Of a stretch of 64,000 nucleotides of DNA, positions 1 through 8,915 are shown in pieces. Made by a program: the position numbers and the translations under genes. The notes under the pieces were generated by a model. The model was given only the letters and a program-made list of their open reading frames with translations, ran no database searches and was not told where the DNA came from. This stretch comes from Chitinophagaceae bacterium LGM1 (lineage in GTDB: Bacteria; Bacteroidota; Bacteroidia; Chitinophagales; Chitinophagaceae): contig CP075895.1 in assembly GCA_018604165.1 (NCBI GenBank), forward strand, positions 124,001 to 188,000, written 5' to 3'. The stretch's first letter is position 1, and every line of letters starts with the position of its first letter.

Positions 1-100
1 TAGCTCAATACTTTCTAAAAAGTGTGTATCGCACTTTTGGGTTAAACTCTTTGTAAAAGTACGTACTGACCTCAATTTTGTGTTGAAAAAAAAGTGAAAA

Positions 101-952
101 ATGAAAAAAGCATTCTTAATACTGATGTCTGCCCTCGCCTTAACCGGTAGTGCTGCATTTGCGCAACATCCAAAAAACAACATAAAAATGGAGAAAATTA
201 CAGAACGATTAAGTTATGTTCACCCGCATGGTGTACCCGCTAAAGGGAAAATTTTAATGGTGGCAAGTTCACCATCAGTATCAAAACAAACAGGGTGGCC
301 CATTGGCTTTTGGGCAGCGGAGCTGACACACCCTATGAGGGTTTTTGAAGAGGCGGGCTACGAAATTGAGTTAGTATCTACAGATGGTGGCAAGCTACAA
401 ATGGATAGCTACTCAAACCCCACAGATGCAAGTGGTTATTCAGCAAACGATATTGTTTCCTTAGGCTATATGCAAAAGCCGGAATTCAACAAAATGTTGG
501 ATAACACAAAAAAGCTGGCGGATGTAAAACACAATGATTATGTAGCAATTTTTCTGGTAGGAGGGCAAGGGCCTATGTACACCTTTAAAGGCAATGAAGC
601 ACTCCAGCAGTTATTTGTTTCTTTTTATGAAGCAGGAAAGCCTGCATCTGCTGTTTGCCATTCAACAACATTGTTATTGGAAGCAAAAAAATCGAACGGT
701 GAGTTATTGGTAAAAGGTAAAACATGGACGGGCTTTGCAAATGCAGAAGAGGATTTTGCTGACCAAGCTGTTGGACAAAAAATTCAACCATATCGTATTG
801 AAGATGAAGCAAAAAAAATAGCAACAACTACATTTAAAGTTGCCGCTCCTTTTTCTTCTTATGCAATTAAAGACGGAAATCTTGTAACAGGCCAGCAACA
901 AAATTCCGGTGCTGCCGCCGCAGAGTTGGTTGTTGAATTACTTACAAAATAA
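101..952 (+). CDS. Secreted DJ-1/PfpI superfamily protein (Hsp31-like)
   Basis: A 283-residue protein with an N-terminal signal peptide (cleavage likely after AAFA, residue 21), so it is probably periplasmic. The DJ-1/PfpI fold is indicated by the nucleophile-elbow motif AVCHS (Cys186-His187) and by the acidic partner Glu74 in AAELTHP. This spacing is close to that of the Cys-His-Glu constellation of E. coli Hsp31. Family members act as glyoxalases/deglycases, chaperones or class I amidotransferase-like enzymes; which activity applies here cannot be read from sequence. It is followed by a strong hairpin terminator, so the two downstream genes may be transcribed separately. The export signal is the unusual feature, since most Hsp31 proteins are cytosolic. 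Confidence 0.85.
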   Translation: MKKAFLILMSALALTGSAAFAQHPKNNIKMEKITERLSYVHPHGVPAKGKILMVASSPSVSKQTGWPIGFWAAELTHPMRVFEEAGYEIELVSTDGGKLQMDSYSNPTDASGYSANDIVSLGYMQKPEFNKMLDNTKKLADVKHNDYVAIFLVGGQGPMYTFKGNEALQQLFVSFYEAGKPASAVCHSTTLLLEAKKSNGELLVKGKTWTGFANAEEDFADQAVGQKIQPYRIEDEAKKIATTTFKVAAPFSSYAIKDGNLVTGQQQNSGAAAAELVVELLTK

Positions 953-960
953 AGTACAGG

Positions 961-993
961 TAAGGCGGGGATAATCTCCGCCTTATTGTTTTT
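961..993 (+). terminator. Rho-independent terminator after the DJ-1 gene
   Basis: TAAGGCGG (961-968) pairs with CCGCCTTA (978-985). Three more inner pairs close on a 3-nt loop, and TTGTTTTT follows. It lies 8 bp after the stop codon. Confidence 0.8.
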
Positions 994-998
994 ACAAT

Positions 999-1649
999 AT
1001 GATGAAGACATCTATACTGGTAATATTGTTATTGTTTGGCAGTATAACCCATGCACAAATACCTGTTGAAATATTTGGTGGACATGAACGTACTACAGTT
1101 GACATCATGTTCTTCAGGTTTTTCAAAAACCAACGCAATGAAAACTCACGTTGGCTGTTTTTCAACAGAAACAGAGCAAGTGTTGATTACCGAATGACGA
1201 AAACGATGTTTATGCCGCAATTCGGGTTTACAGAAGCTATTTCGTACAATCATGAAAAACTAAAAGGTTTTGCACCCGTATTAGTGGGGCAGGTTTTAAG
1301 TTGGGGTGTTTATGCAAAAACAGGTATTCAATACGTACACATCAAAAAAGATGTAACAATATTTACATGGCTGGTTTGCGAAACAAAGAATGAACCTGAT
1401 ATAGATTATTTTTTGCTACTTCGCTATACCCCAAAATTATCTGACAGAATAAACCTGTTTGCACAGGCAGAAAGCATTAATGCTATGCCCACCATTAGCA
1501 CTCGCAATTTCTCATTTACACAACGATTAAGATTCGGAATCCAGTTGAAAAACTATCAATTTGGTTTAGGTGCAGATTTCAGCCAGACAGGCAATACCAC
1601 ATTTACAGAAACCAACAATATAGGTGCATTTTTAAGACACGAGTTTTAG
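999..1649 (+). CDS. Small outer-membrane beta-barrel protein, unknown function
   Basis: A 216-residue protein with a signal peptide (cleavage near THAQ, residue 20) and alternating hydrophobic/polar strands throughout. It ends in the aromatic C-terminal strand typical of outer-membrane barrels (GAFLRHEF, terminal Phe). I do not recognise a specific family. Only 3 bp separate it from the bestrophin-like gene, so the two are very probably co-transcribed. A pore or porin-like role is possible but is inference from the barrel-like pattern alone. Confidence 0.6.
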   Translation: MMKTSILVILLLFGSITHAQIPVEIFGGHERTTVDIMFFRFFKNQRNENSRWLFFNRNRASVDYRMTKTMFMPQFGFTEAISYNHEKLKGFAPVLVGQVLSWGVYAKTGIQYVHIKKDVTIFTWLVCETKNEPDIDYFLLLRYTPKLSDRINLFAQAESINAMPTISTRNFSFTQRLRFGIQLKNYQFGLGADFSQTGNTTFTETNNIGAFLRHEF

Positions 1650-1652
1650 ATT

Positions 1653-2588
1653 ATGATTGTAAAAAGAAATTTCAATCCAATAAAAGTAGTTCAGTACGTA
1701 AAAACAGAACTGTTTTTTTGCACATTGACTGCTGTAGCAGTTTTTATATTACACAAGCAACAGGTTACTGCTATCACACTCCCTTTTTCAATAGCCGCTA
1801 TTTTGGGTAGCGCATTGGCAATTTTTATTGCTTTTCGTAACAATAGCTCTTATAGCAGATGGTGGGAAGCAAGAACTTTGTGGGGTGGCATAATAAATTC
1901 CAGCAGGGTACTGGCTCGTTTGATAATAACATTCACTGACAGCCATGCGCATCAGCAAAATTTTGATAAGGAAAGGGGCGACGCGTTTAAAAGAGAAATG
2001 ATATACAAACTCATTGCTTGGGTACATGCATTACGGTTGCATTTAAGAAAGCAAGACAACTGGCAGGAACTCAGCCCATTCTTACCCGAACAAGAATTAA
2101 GCATACTCCTGAAAACACAGAATAAACCAAACTACCTGCACCTGCAAACCGGCAAAAAAATATATAACGCAATGGCCAATGGAACGCTCGGTGGCTTTGA
2201 CAGCTTTCAAATGGAAGGGCAACTTTTAGCGTTGGCAAATTACCAAGGGGGATGCGAAAGAATTAAGAATACACCATTATTGAGGCAATATGACTTTTTC
2301 ACACGGGTATTTCTTTTCACATTTATGTTTTTGTTGCCGTTTTCATTGATTGGTGATTTTGCAAAAATGCATATGGACTATCTGATGATACCTGTTGCAG
2401 TTATTGTATCATTTGTATTTGCCATTATAGGTAAAGTAGGAGAGGTAAATGAAGACCCCTTTGAAAACAAAATAACCGATGTGCCTTTAACGGCCATGTG
2501 TAATACTATAGAAAGAGATTTAAAAGAAATGCTTGGAGAAACAGAATTACCTGAAAAAATAGTGCCTGAGAATGGTTTTTTGTATTAG
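1653..2588 (+). CDS. Bestrophin-family (UPF0187) ion channel protein
   Basis: A 311-residue inner-membrane protein. The family signature of bacterial bestrophins is present at about residues 61-90 (FRNNSSYSRWWEAR, then LWGGIINSSR). Hydrophobic segments lie near residues 20-36, 40-60, 215-240 and 244-262, matching the two helix pairs of the bestrophin fold. Characterised bacterial homologues form pentameric ion channels; the ion selectivity here is unknown. It begins 3 bp after the preceding barrel gene, so an operon is likely. About 220 bp without a gene follow before carB. Confidence 0.85.
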   Translation: MIVKRNFNPIKVVQYVKTELFFCTLTAVAVFILHKQQVTAITLPFSIAAILGSALAIFIAFRNNSSYSRWWEARTLWGGIINSSRVLARLIITFTDSHAHQQNFDKERGDAFKREMIYKLIAWVHALRLHLRKQDNWQELSPFLPEQELSILLKTQNKPNYLHLQTGKKIYNAMANGTLGGFDSFQMEGQLLALANYQGGCERIKNTPLLRQYDFFTRVFLFTFMFLLPFSLIGDFAKMHMDYLMIPVAVIVSFVFAIIGKVGEVNEDPFENKITDVPLTAMCNTIERDLKEMLGETELPEKIVPENGFLY

Positions 2589-2731
2589 CAGATGTTCTAT
2601 ACCATGAATTTGAACTGATGCAGAATAATTTAACTATTAGACATCCAATCATTAAAATAATTTAGACCTCTCAAATAATAAATTTATTCATCTCATAGGG
2701 ATGTTAGGCGGGTTTTTATTAATTTCGCACC

Positions 2732-2752
2732 TCGGGCGTTGAGCCCGATTTT
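2732..2752 (+). promoter_or_regulatory. Hairpin with T-tract in the carB leader region
   Basis: TCGGGC (2732-2737), a 5-nt loop and GCCCGA (2743-2748) are followed by TTTTC. It lies about 60 bp upstream of the carB start and just downstream of a near-consensus -7 element (TAATTTCG, 2720-2727). It could be a leader attenuator or the end of an upstream transcript. Only the hairpin itself is directly seen. Confidence 0.35.
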
Positions 2753-2811
2753 CATATCGGCTCATCGTACATCAACTTATTACTTAATACTTTCTACTTA
2801 GTACTAAAAAG

Positions 2812-4455
2812 ATGCCATTAGATACATCCATCAAGACGGTTCTCATTATCGGTTCGGGACCTATTATTATCGGTCAGGCTTGCGAGTTTGACTATTCAGG
2901 TTCGCAAGCAGCACGCAGCCTTCGCGAAGAAGGCATTAAAGTGGTGCTCATCAACAGCAACCCAGCAACGGTAATGACAGATAGCATTGTGGCTGATAAA
3001 GTGTACCTGCTACCGCTGAATGTAGAAAGCATTGAGAAAATACTAAAGGAAAACGATATAGATGCCGTGCTGCCTACTATGGGCGGGCAAACAGCCCTGA
3101 ACCTGGCTATGGAAGCTGAAGAGATAGGGCTGTGGAATGAGTATAACGTACGCCTGATAGGTGTTGATACCAAAGCCATAGACAAAGCGGAAGACCGTGA
3201 AAAATTCCGCCTGTGGATGATAGAGATGGGCATACCCGTAGCACCTGCTCGGATTGCCAACTCTCTACTCGAGGGTAAAGAGTTTGCACAAGAGATAGGC
3301 ATACCATTGGTTATACGCCCGTCTTTTACACTGGGTGGTACTGGCGGTGGGCTTGTGTTTCATAAAGAAGATTTGGATGCAGCACTTGAAAAAGGTTTAA
3401 CCGCATCGCCCATACACGAGGTGCTGGTAGAAAAAGCCGTAATGGGCTGGAAAGAATTTGAACTGGAACTACTACGCGATGCTGCCGATAATGTAGCCAT
3501 CATCTGTACGGTAGAAAACTTCGATCCAATGGGTATTCACACGGGCGATAGCATTACCGTAGCACCTGCCATGACACTCAGCGATACTGCCTTCCAACTG
3601 ATGCGCAATACCGCCATCCGCATGATGCGCGCGCTGGGCAACTTTGCAGGTGGGTGTAACGTTCAGTTTGCCCTCAACCCCGAAACGGAAGAAATCATCG
3701 TGGTAGAAATCAACCCACGGGTGAGCCGTTCATCGGCACTGGCATCAAAAGCTACAGGCTACCCCATAGCCAAGATAGCCGCCAAGCTGGCTGTAGGCTA
3801 CAACCTCGATGAGTTGAAAAACCAGATAACACAAACCACCTCTGCCTACTTTGAGCCTGCACTTGATTATGTGATAGTAAAAATGCCACGTTGGAACTTT
3901 GATAAGTTTAAAGGGGCAGACGATACACTGGGCTTCCAGATGAAATCGGTAGGTGAGGTAATGGCCATAGGGCGTACATTCCCCGAAGCATTGCAAAAAG
4001 CTTGTCAGAGTTTGGAGAACAACGCGACGGGCTTATCATTCATCAGCGCGCAACGCATGAAACCCGAAGAACTGCTGGAATCTATCAAACGTCCTACATG
4101 GGATAGGATATTTAAAATAAAAGAAGCCATAGCAGCGGGTATATCTATCAAAACACTGCGCGAGATAACGCATATAGACCGTTGGTTTCTGTACCAGATA
4201 CAAGACATCGTAACGCTGGAAAACAAACTGAAAGAAATAAAACACCTTGATAAAATTCCTGCCGACCTGATGCGAGATGCCAAGCAAATGGGCTTTAGCG
4301 ACGAGCAGATAGCAGAGTTTGTAAAAGACTGTACGGCAGAGGAAGTGTACGAATACCGTAAGAAACTGGGCATAACCCGCGTGTATAAAATGGTGGACAC
4401 TTGCAGTGCAGAGTTTGAAGCCAAGACACCGTATTTCTACAGTACCTTCCTGTAA
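2812..4455 (+). CDS. carB: Carbamoyl-phosphate synthase large subunit, N-terminal half only
   Basis: A 547-residue protein corresponding to only the first half of CarB, whose usual length is about 1070 residues. It contains the carboxyphosphate ATP-grasp domain (start motif GSGPIIIGQACEFDYSG near residue 14; FTLGGTGGG near 170; EINPRVSRSSALASKATGYP near 300) and the oligomerisation domain. It ends at KTPYFYSTF, the junction where full-length CarB continues into its second ATP-grasp half. The stop codon overlaps the next start (TAATG), and no remnant of the second half follows. Family role: ATP-dependent activation of bicarbonate for pyrimidine and arginine synthesis. Split CarB genes are known in some archaea and bacteria, so this may be a natural split, or it may act as a homodimer. 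Confidence 0.9.
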   Translation: MPLDTSIKTVLIIGSGPIIIGQACEFDYSGSQAARSLREEGIKVVLINSNPATVMTDSIVADKVYLLPLNVESIEKILKENDIDAVLPTMGGQTALNLAMEAEEIGLWNEYNVRLIGVDTKAIDKAEDREKFRLWMIEMGIPVAPARIANSLLEGKEFAQEIGIPLVIRPSFTLGGTGGGLVFHKEDLDAALEKGLTASPIHEVLVEKAVMGWKEFELELLRDAADNVAIICTVENFDPMGIHTGDSITVAPAMTLSDTAFQLMRNTAIRMMRALGNFAGGCNVQFALNPETEEIIVVEINPRVSRSSALASKATGYPIAKIAAKLAVGYNLDELKNQITQTTSAYFEPALDYVIVKMPRWNFDKFKGADDTLGFQMKSVGEVMAIGRTFPEALQKACQSLENNATGLSFISAQRMKPEELLESIKRPTWDRIFKIKEAIAAGISIKTLREITHIDRWFLYQIQDIVTLENKLKEIKHLDKIPADLMRDAKQMGFSDEQIAEFVKDCTAEEVYEYRKKLGITRVYKMVDTCSAEFEAKTPYFYSTFL

Positions 4456-5564
4456 TGGAAAAAGCAAAGAAGAAACCAACACTTTGGGGCAATGTCAAAG
4501 CATTGTTTTTGGGGGTGATGGTTGCTTTGTTGTTGGTAGAAGTACTGCTACGCATATTTCAACCATTCCCATTCCGTGTAAAGCATGGTAAGATAATATT
4601 GCCTGCCAACCAACAGATTACACATCAAAACCCGGGTAGCCCCAAACTGGAACCTGTTATTCACTATACTCGTAATTCAATCGGCTTACGTGGTGCAGAG
4701 CTACCTAAGCAACCAGAACAGTATGTAAAGATTATCACCATCGGTGGCAGCACTACCGAATGCTCATACAACAGCGATAGCCTTACATGGCCCGAATTAC
4801 TGAAAGGAAAATTGCAACAACACATCCCCAATTTATGGTTGAACAATGCAGGCTTAGATGGCACATCTACCTTCGGGCATTTGTTATTGCTGCAAGAACA
4901 TATGCTCTCTTTGAAACCCGACTACATCATCTTCCTGACAGGTGTAAACGATATGGAAGAAAACGCGATGGGTGGCTTTGATACCTACCATAGCAATGAA
5001 TGGGATACACACAACCTGAAAAGCTTTTTCCGTTCGCTGATGAAGAAAACCGAGATTGGTGCATTGGCAGAAAACATCTACCGCTACCGCATAGCACGCA
5101 AACAGGGCATGACACACCGCATAGTGGACTATGCCAAGCAACGCCAACTGATAATTAGCGATACAGATATGCAGCTACAAGCAGAGGAGCAAAGCCGCTA
5201 TACTGGTGCTTATCGCAAACGCATACTACAATTAGACAGTATCTGCAAGGCCAATGGCATCATACCCATATTCCTTACACAGCCATCATTATACGCATCA
5301 TTTACGGACCCTGCAACAGGGTTGGATTTTGGCAACATACAAACCACTAAAGGTAGAAACGCACAACTGCAAGGCATGATATTGAGTAGGTATAATAATG
5401 TGCTGCTTCATCTTCGCGATGAAAATAAAATCAACCTGATAGACCTTGCAACAGGAATGCCTAAAAATTCTACTTATTACTACGACTATACACACTATAC
5501 ATCGGCAGGAACAAAAGTAGTTGCACAGATAGTAGCAGACAGCATCGGTAGGTTTATCAAATAA
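4455..5564 (+). CDS. Membrane-anchored SGNH/GDSL hydrolase family protein
   Basis: A 369-residue protein with a basic N-terminus and one transmembrane anchor (about residues 13-33), then an SGNH hydrolase domain. The blocks visible are IGGST with the candidate catalytic Ser99, NAGLDGTST (block II), LTGVNDM (block III, Asn) and DYTHYTSAG near the C-terminus (Asp/His block V). Such enzymes are esterases or O-acyl transferases/hydrolases acting on cell-envelope carbohydrates; the substrate is unknown. The start codon overlaps the carB stop by one base (TAATG), implying translational coupling to a metabolic gene of unrelated function. Confidence 0.85.
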   Translation: MEKAKKKPTLWGNVKALFLGVMVALLLVEVLLRIFQPFPFRVKHGKIILPANQQITHQNPGSPKLEPVIHYTRNSIGLRGAELPKQPEQYVKIITIGGSTTECSYNSDSLTWPELLKGKLQQHIPNLWLNNAGLDGTSTFGHLLLLQEHMLSLKPDYIIFLTGVNDMEENAMGGFDTYHSNEWDTHNLKSFFRSLMKKTEIGALAENIYRYRIARKQGMTHRIVDYAKQRQLIISDTDMQLQAEEQSRYTGAYRKRILQLDSICKANGIIPIFLTQPSLYASFTDPATGLDFGNIQTTKGRNAQLQGMILSRYNNVLLHLRDENKINLIDLATGMPKNSTYYYDYTHYTSAGTKVVAQIVADSIGRFIK

Positions 5565-5588
5565 TCTTTTATCCCCTACCTTAGCTAT

Positions 5589-6377
5589 ATGCAAAAATTG
5601 CTTATTGCCATATTGCTATTTGTTGGTGCAGATATGCAGGCACAAACGGTAAGAGAGATTGCTACACTCGCAAGCACTCCAAGAAATATTATATCGCTTG
5701 ATGCGGATTACTATACACTCCTTGCAGAGCAGGGTGAGCAGGAAGCGTTTGATAAAACTTTCCGCAAACGTACGCCTGCCGATATAATGGCTACGCAAAA
5801 CGAAAAACAGAAAGAGCGCAATAAGGTACTGATACTGCAATGCGAGCCTTGTGTGCTACCCTACGCACAGCTTGATACACTAGCCAACATACTGTATAAA
5901 AGAAACCTGATAGGCTACTGGCGCGCTGTTGCTATACGCACGGTACAGTTTACAGTCTCAGCGGATAACAAGGCGGAACAGTTTATCCGCACATCGCGCA
6001 TATTGGATGAAGATACGAGTGGCGATATGTTCATCAGCATAACGGAAGATGATTTCAGGTTGTATTATAAAGAAGCGGGCAAAGAAAAGTTTAGGGTGAT
6101 AACGGATAATAAATACGAACTGCAAGGCAAGCGTTATTTGTTGCTGTATAAAAACATAAAGTCGGCAGGAGATGTATCTGTTGTTGGGATAGACAGTGCT
6201 GGCAGGTTGATACTGAACACCTATACCGCTGCACAACGCCGTGTACCTAATAAGTATAATGTGTATGAAACCACCGCATCGCAAATAGTGTTGGAAAAAC
6301 TAAAAGTAGCGCAACTGCATTATAAAGAAGAGAAGAAAGATAAGCCCATACAGGGCAGAAAGGTTTCGCCGAATTAA
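5589..6377 (+). CDS. Secreted protein of unknown function
   Basis: A 262-residue protein with a signal peptide (cleavage near MQAQ, residue 19). The mature part is mixed alpha/beta, with a CEPC pair near residue 86 and a basic, charged C-terminus. No family is recognised. It begins 24 bp after the SGNH hydrolase gene on the same strand, so it probably belongs to the same transcript. A repeat element lies immediately downstream. Confidence 0.7.
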   Translation: MQKLLIAILLFVGADMQAQTVREIATLASTPRNIISLDADYYTLLAEQGEQEAFDKTFRKRTPADIMATQNEKQKERNKVLILQCEPCVLPYAQLDTLANILYKRNLIGYWRAVAIRTVQFTVSADNKAEQFIRTSRILDEDTSGDMFISITEDDFRLYYKEAGKEKFRVITDNKYELQGKRYLLLYKNIKSAGDVSVVGIDSAGRLILNTYTAAQRRVPNKYNVYETTASQIVLEKLKVAQLHYKEEKKDKPIQGRKVSPN

Positions 6378-6385
6378 CCTTTACC

Positions 6386-6420
6386 TGTCTTTGCGAGGAA
6401 GTAACGACGAAGCAATCTCA
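6386..6420. repeat. Intergenic repeat of the TTTGCGAGG...ACGAAGCAATCT type
   Basis: The segment from TGTCTTTGCGAGG to CGACGAAGCAATCTCA matches a motif that I recall as a common intergenic repeat in many bacterial genomes. Only one copy is visible in this window, so the assignment rests on recall rather than on comparison here. Confidence 0.4.
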
Positions 6421-6483
6421 AGTTACATATACACACTCATAGTATGATAAATAGACTCTTTATTGTATCTTCAATAACAGTAT

Positions 6484-7689
6484 ATGCCTGGGAAAAAAGC
6501 GATATTATTTTTGTTTTTGCTTTTGTCATTTCAAATTAAAGGACATCAGGATTTCTATCATAATTTTTCAGCACCAAATATGGTATACTATGCTCCTCCA
6601 CATCTATACCTTGGTGATGGAGAAACTTCAAAAATATTAATTATTTGCAGGCTAATAGAAGAATACAACAAATCACATACGGATAAAGTATATCTGCGGT
6701 TTAATGTAGGAATGTATAAAACTTACTCAGACGGAAATATCTTTTCAAATAATGCTAAATATTTTCTAGGCATTGACAGGCAAGTTTTCTTGAATTACCC
6801 AAAGTTTTATTACAAAAGAGAAAACGCTATAACTCTCAACGTCAATACTAATAACATCAACTTAAAGGAATGCTTACAACTTATATTTTATACAATAGAA
6901 AATAAAACAGATATATACGAAAATCAAAAACCCATATTAGCAAAAAGTGATACTGTATTTGAAGGTTCTATTAAATCTCCGAATAATGATGTTTATACTG
7001 CATTATATGGAAATTTTGACTTTATCAATTCAATATCTCAAAGGCAAATAAATGAAGTATTAAATAAAAAAATAACCGCAGTAGTAGTAATACTCTCTAG
7101 AAGACTGTTTGATTATGAAGAATATTCAAAAGACTATTCTAGGATTGGCTATTATTATTTTAATGACAGCTTTTATTATTACAAAAAAAACAAGCATCGT
7201 ACTTCCTTAGATAGTATTCGCCCTATTTTTGTTTCAGAAAAGTTTTACCGAATTGTCAATGATGAAAAAGGTGAAAATCATTTCATATTCACATCTATTG
7301 ACACTTTTTATCACATAACCTTATCAAATGGCCTTGTTACAGGACCTTTAATATTCAAATATGCTGACAGTTTATATCACTACTTCACTTATAAAGGTGT
7401 CGGTGGTGTGAAAACTAAAAATGATTCTGCAATTTTTCAATTGATTACAATGTATGGAGATTATAATGTTATTTTTCGTTACAGAGATAACCAAGTAATA
7501 ATTGACAGCAGCACATTAAACAAAAGAATGATTGATAGAATTAATGAGGTAAGAAAAACTTATTCTATCATGAAACCAAAAGCAACAAACGTCAAAATAC
7601 AAAGTAACAATAGAAAGTACGATATATTGATTTTAGTTGCAGTAGTTCTTATCGTGAATTTATTTCTTGGACTTAATAAAAGATTATAA
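6484..7689 (+). CDS. Secreted or membrane-tethered protein of unknown function, AT-rich
   Basis: A 401-residue protein with an N-terminal signal/anchor (about residues 5-20) and a single C-terminal hydrophobic segment (DILILVAVVLIVNLFLGL) followed by KRL, an arrangement suggesting a tail-anchored envelope protein. It is rich in Tyr, Asn, Lys and Ile. The DNA is markedly more AT-rich than the genes on either side, which may indicate recent acquisition. No domain is recognised. The open frame with plausible export and anchor signals supports a real gene. Confidence 0.6.
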   Translation: MPGKKAILFLFLLLSFQIKGHQDFYHNFSAPNMVYYAPPHLYLGDGETSKILIICRLIEEYNKSHTDKVYLRFNVGMYKTYSDGNIFSNNAKYFLGIDRQVFLNYPKFYYKRENAITLNVNTNNINLKECLQLIFYTIENKTDIYENQKPILAKSDTVFEGSIKSPNNDVYTALYGNFDFINSISQRQINEVLNKKITAVVVILSRRLFDYEEYSKDYSRIGYYYFNDSFYYYKKNKHRTSLDSIRPIFVSEKFYRIVNDEKGENHFIFTSIDTFYHITLSNGLVTGPLIFKYADSLYHYFTYKGVGGVKTKNDSAIFQLITMYGDYNVIFRYRDNQVIIDSSTLNKRMIDRINEVRKTYSIMKPKATNVKIQSNNRKYDILILVAVVLIVNLFLGLNKRL

Positions 7690-7734
7690 AATCTACTACA
7701 GCTTCGCAACTCATCGCCATGATGTGAGTGTCTT

Positions 7735-8862
7735 CTACTTCCCCACACACTTCATCACACAATCCCAAAGCCTTTCGGCAGATTTATCCCAACTGAATTT
7801 TTTTACCTGTTCTTTGGCGTTGGCTATCAGTTTGGTACGGAGTGTTTCGTCTTTGTATAGTTGCTCCATCTTCAGGGCTATGTCTTCTACATCGGTTGGG
7901 TCAACCAACAGTCCCGCATCACCCGCCACTTCCGGCATACTCGATGTATTGCTGACGATGCCTGGCACACCACATTCCAACGCTTCGAGTATCGGTATGC
8001 CAAAGCCTTCAAACAAAGACGGATATACTAATGCATACGCACCACCTATTACTTTGCTCAGTTCGTCCACATTCATATAGCCTACCCACTTCACATCTTC
8101 TTTAAAAGGCATTTCCTCTCGCATCGCTATCAACTCGTCGTACTTCCATCCGTAGCGGCCTACTATCACCAGCTTCATATTACTACGCTGCTTTTTCTTA
8201 AAGCGTATAAAAGCCTTTAGCAGGTTCACAATATTCTTGCGCGGATGCAATGCGCCGGCAAATACAAAGTATTCGCAACCATCGGCATATTTTTCTTTTA
8301 CCGCTTCGCGCTCTTTCCATTCCAGTGGTTTGTACTCGTCATGCGCGCCGTTATATACTACATCTATTTTATCGGCAGGTACATCATACTGCTCGCATAT
8401 ATCCTGCTTGCTGTAGGACGACACCGTAGCTACCCGCGCTGCTTTTTCGGCAAAGCGGGGCGAGTAGTGTCGCCAGTATAGTTTGTGGCTGGTAACAAAA
8501 TGCTCGGGGTAGTGTTCAAATGCCAAATCGTGTATCACCAAACAAGTAGGTACTTTGGTGCGTAGCGACATATAACCATCGGGCGACAGGAACACATCTG
8601 CTTTGTATTTCTTCAACAAATGGGGCAGCCGCCATTCAAACCATATATAAAACAGAATAGGATGCCTTGCCTGTGGCGATACTACAACGGGCGTAACATT
8701 GGTGGCAAATATAAACGACTCGTCATACGGACGGTCGAAGAAGAAGATGAATTCGTGTTCGGGGTGATTGCGCACCATCCGCTCCAGCGTTTGGTGTGTA
8801 AACCAGCCTATGCCTTCCAATTTCCCTTTTAATAACAGCCTTGTATTTACCGCAATGCGCAT
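7735..8862 (-). CDS. Glycosyltransferase family 4 (GT-B) protein
   Basis: A 375-residue GT-B transferase. The N-terminal domain begins RIAVNTRLLLKGKLEGIGWF (glycine loop). The C-terminal nucleotide-sugar-binding domain shows FVFAGALHPRKNIVNLLKAF and the E-x7-E signature PSLFEGFGIPILEALECG. I chose the ATG at 8862. The in-frame TTG at 8874 lies inside a -7 promoter element and would add only four residues. It faces away from the flippase gene across about 50 bp, and the two probably serve export or assembly of a surface polysaccharide. Donor and acceptor sugars cannot be inferred. Confidence 0.9.
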   Translation of the reverse strand: MRIAVNTRLLLKGKLEGIGWFTHQTLERMVRNHPEHEFIFFFDRPYDESFIFATNVTPVVVSPQARHPILFYIWFEWRLPHLLKKYKADVFLSPDGYMSLRTKVPTCLVIHDLAFEHYPEHFVTSHKLYWRHYSPRFAEKAARVATVSSYSKQDICEQYDVPADKIDVVYNGAHDEYKPLEWKEREAVKEKYADGCEYFVFAGALHPRKNIVNLLKAFIRFKKKQRSNMKLVIVGRYGWKYDELIAMREEMPFKEDVKWVGYMNVDELSKVIGGAYALVYPSLFEGFGIPILEALECGVPGIVSNTSSMPEVAGDAGLLVDPTDVEDIALKMEQLYKDETLRTKLIANAKEQVKKFSWDKSAERLWDCVMKCVGK

Positions 8863-8871
8863 AGCTGGCGA

Positions 8872-8879
8872 CAAAAATA
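8872..8879 (-). promoter_or_regulatory. TAnnTTTG -7 element of the glycosyltransferase gene
   Basis: Read on the minus strand, TATTTTTG matches the Bacteroidota consensus TAnnTTTG exactly. It ends 9 nt before the chosen ATG, implying a very short leader. No clear -33 element was found. Confidence 0.45.
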
Positions 8880-8915
8880 TAATTTTACCCCTAATAGCCC
8901 GTTTATTTTAACGCG

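Noticed and set aside
1-100. AAAAGTG...CACTTTT hairpin near the left edge as a terminator
   Set aside because: The stem is short, followed by GGG rather than a T-run, and the upstream gene is not visible, so no call can be supported.
8863-8874. TTG start for the GT4 gene at 8874
   Set aside because: The TTG lies inside an exact TAnnTTTG promoter element and would add only four residues before the conserved N-terminus.
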